A stretch of DNA of 5,833 nt from Cyanobacteriota bacterium (GTDB lineage Bacteria > Cyanobacteriota > Cyanobacteriia > Phormidesmidales > Phormidesmidaceae). The DNA is taken from positions 1 to 5,833 of the forward strand of contig JAQCKL010000315.1 of the NCBI GenBank assembly GCA_027592485.1. Reading direction: 5' to 3'. Below the pieces are notes generated by a model, which saw nothing but the letters and a program-made list of their open reading frames with translations, ran no database searches and had not been told where the DNA came from. Shown in pieces: positions 5,785 through 5,833 of this stretch. The translations under genes and the position numbers were made by a program. The stretch's first letter is position 1, and each line of letters opens with the position of its first letter.

Positions 5785-5833
5785 AAGATTTGTTTAACAA
5801 GCTAGTGGTTGCAAAAAGCCCGTGACGCTTCCG

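Noticed and set aside
5785..5833. Right-edge tail as the start of another gene or a terminator
   Set aside because: The 49 bases hold no ribosome site with a start codon, no stable hairpin and no RNA-gene signature that I can see.
1..5833. CRISPR array, tRNA, rRNA or complete insertion sequence
   Set aside because: No regularly spaced repeats, cloverleaf or rRNA sequence, and no transposase motifs or flanking terminal repeats were seen.

Overview
The window looks like cyanobacterial chromosomal DNA. The evidence is the gene order atpA–atpG, a gamma subunit carrying the extra segment typical of phototrophs, and seven exact copies of the palindrome GCGATCGC (HIP1, a repeat strongly over-represented in many cyanobacterial genomes). 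The genus cannot be fixed from the sequence alone.

Layout. Bases 1–491 are the 3' end of atpA (F1 alpha subunit), cut by the window edge. It is followed after 69 bases by a complete atpG (gamma subunit, 561–1511). A strong hairpin at 1542–1573 ends this operon. The same hairpin begins one base past the stop of rsmI, which comes the other way on the minus strand (1575 to about 2480), so it probably serves both converging genes. rsmI diverges from a plus-strand pair across a gap of about 73 bases: a PfkB-family sugar kinase (2554–3429) and a 3'(2'),5'-bisphosphate nucleotidase of the inositol monophosphatase superfamily (3474–4430), 44 bases apart and probably co-transcribed. A long, nearly perfect palindrome (4440–4486) follows. 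Next comes a GNAT acetyltransferase of the phosphinothricin/methionine-sulfone type (4517–5011), then a gene for a 217-residue protein with a C-terminal GIY-YIG-like (T5orf172/MUG113 type) domain and an unrecognised N-terminal half (5131–5784).

Function. The first two genes encode parts of the catalytic head of ATP synthase. RsmI modifies 16S rRNA in the decoding centre. The kinase/phosphatase pair handles small phosphorylated metabolites; the phosphatase most likely clears 3'-phosphoadenosine 5'-phosphate (PAP) left by sulfur metabolism. The acetyltransferase probably detoxifies an amino-acid analogue. These are ordinary core or near-core functions.

From about 5012 to the right edge the character changes. 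The DNA becomes visibly richer in A/T, HIP1 is absent, and the gene is of a type common on phages and in accessory regions. This suggests the start of an accessory or acquired segment that runs off the window. I do not see a complete undescribed system here. The best leads are the last gene and the palindrome that overlaps a possible promoter.
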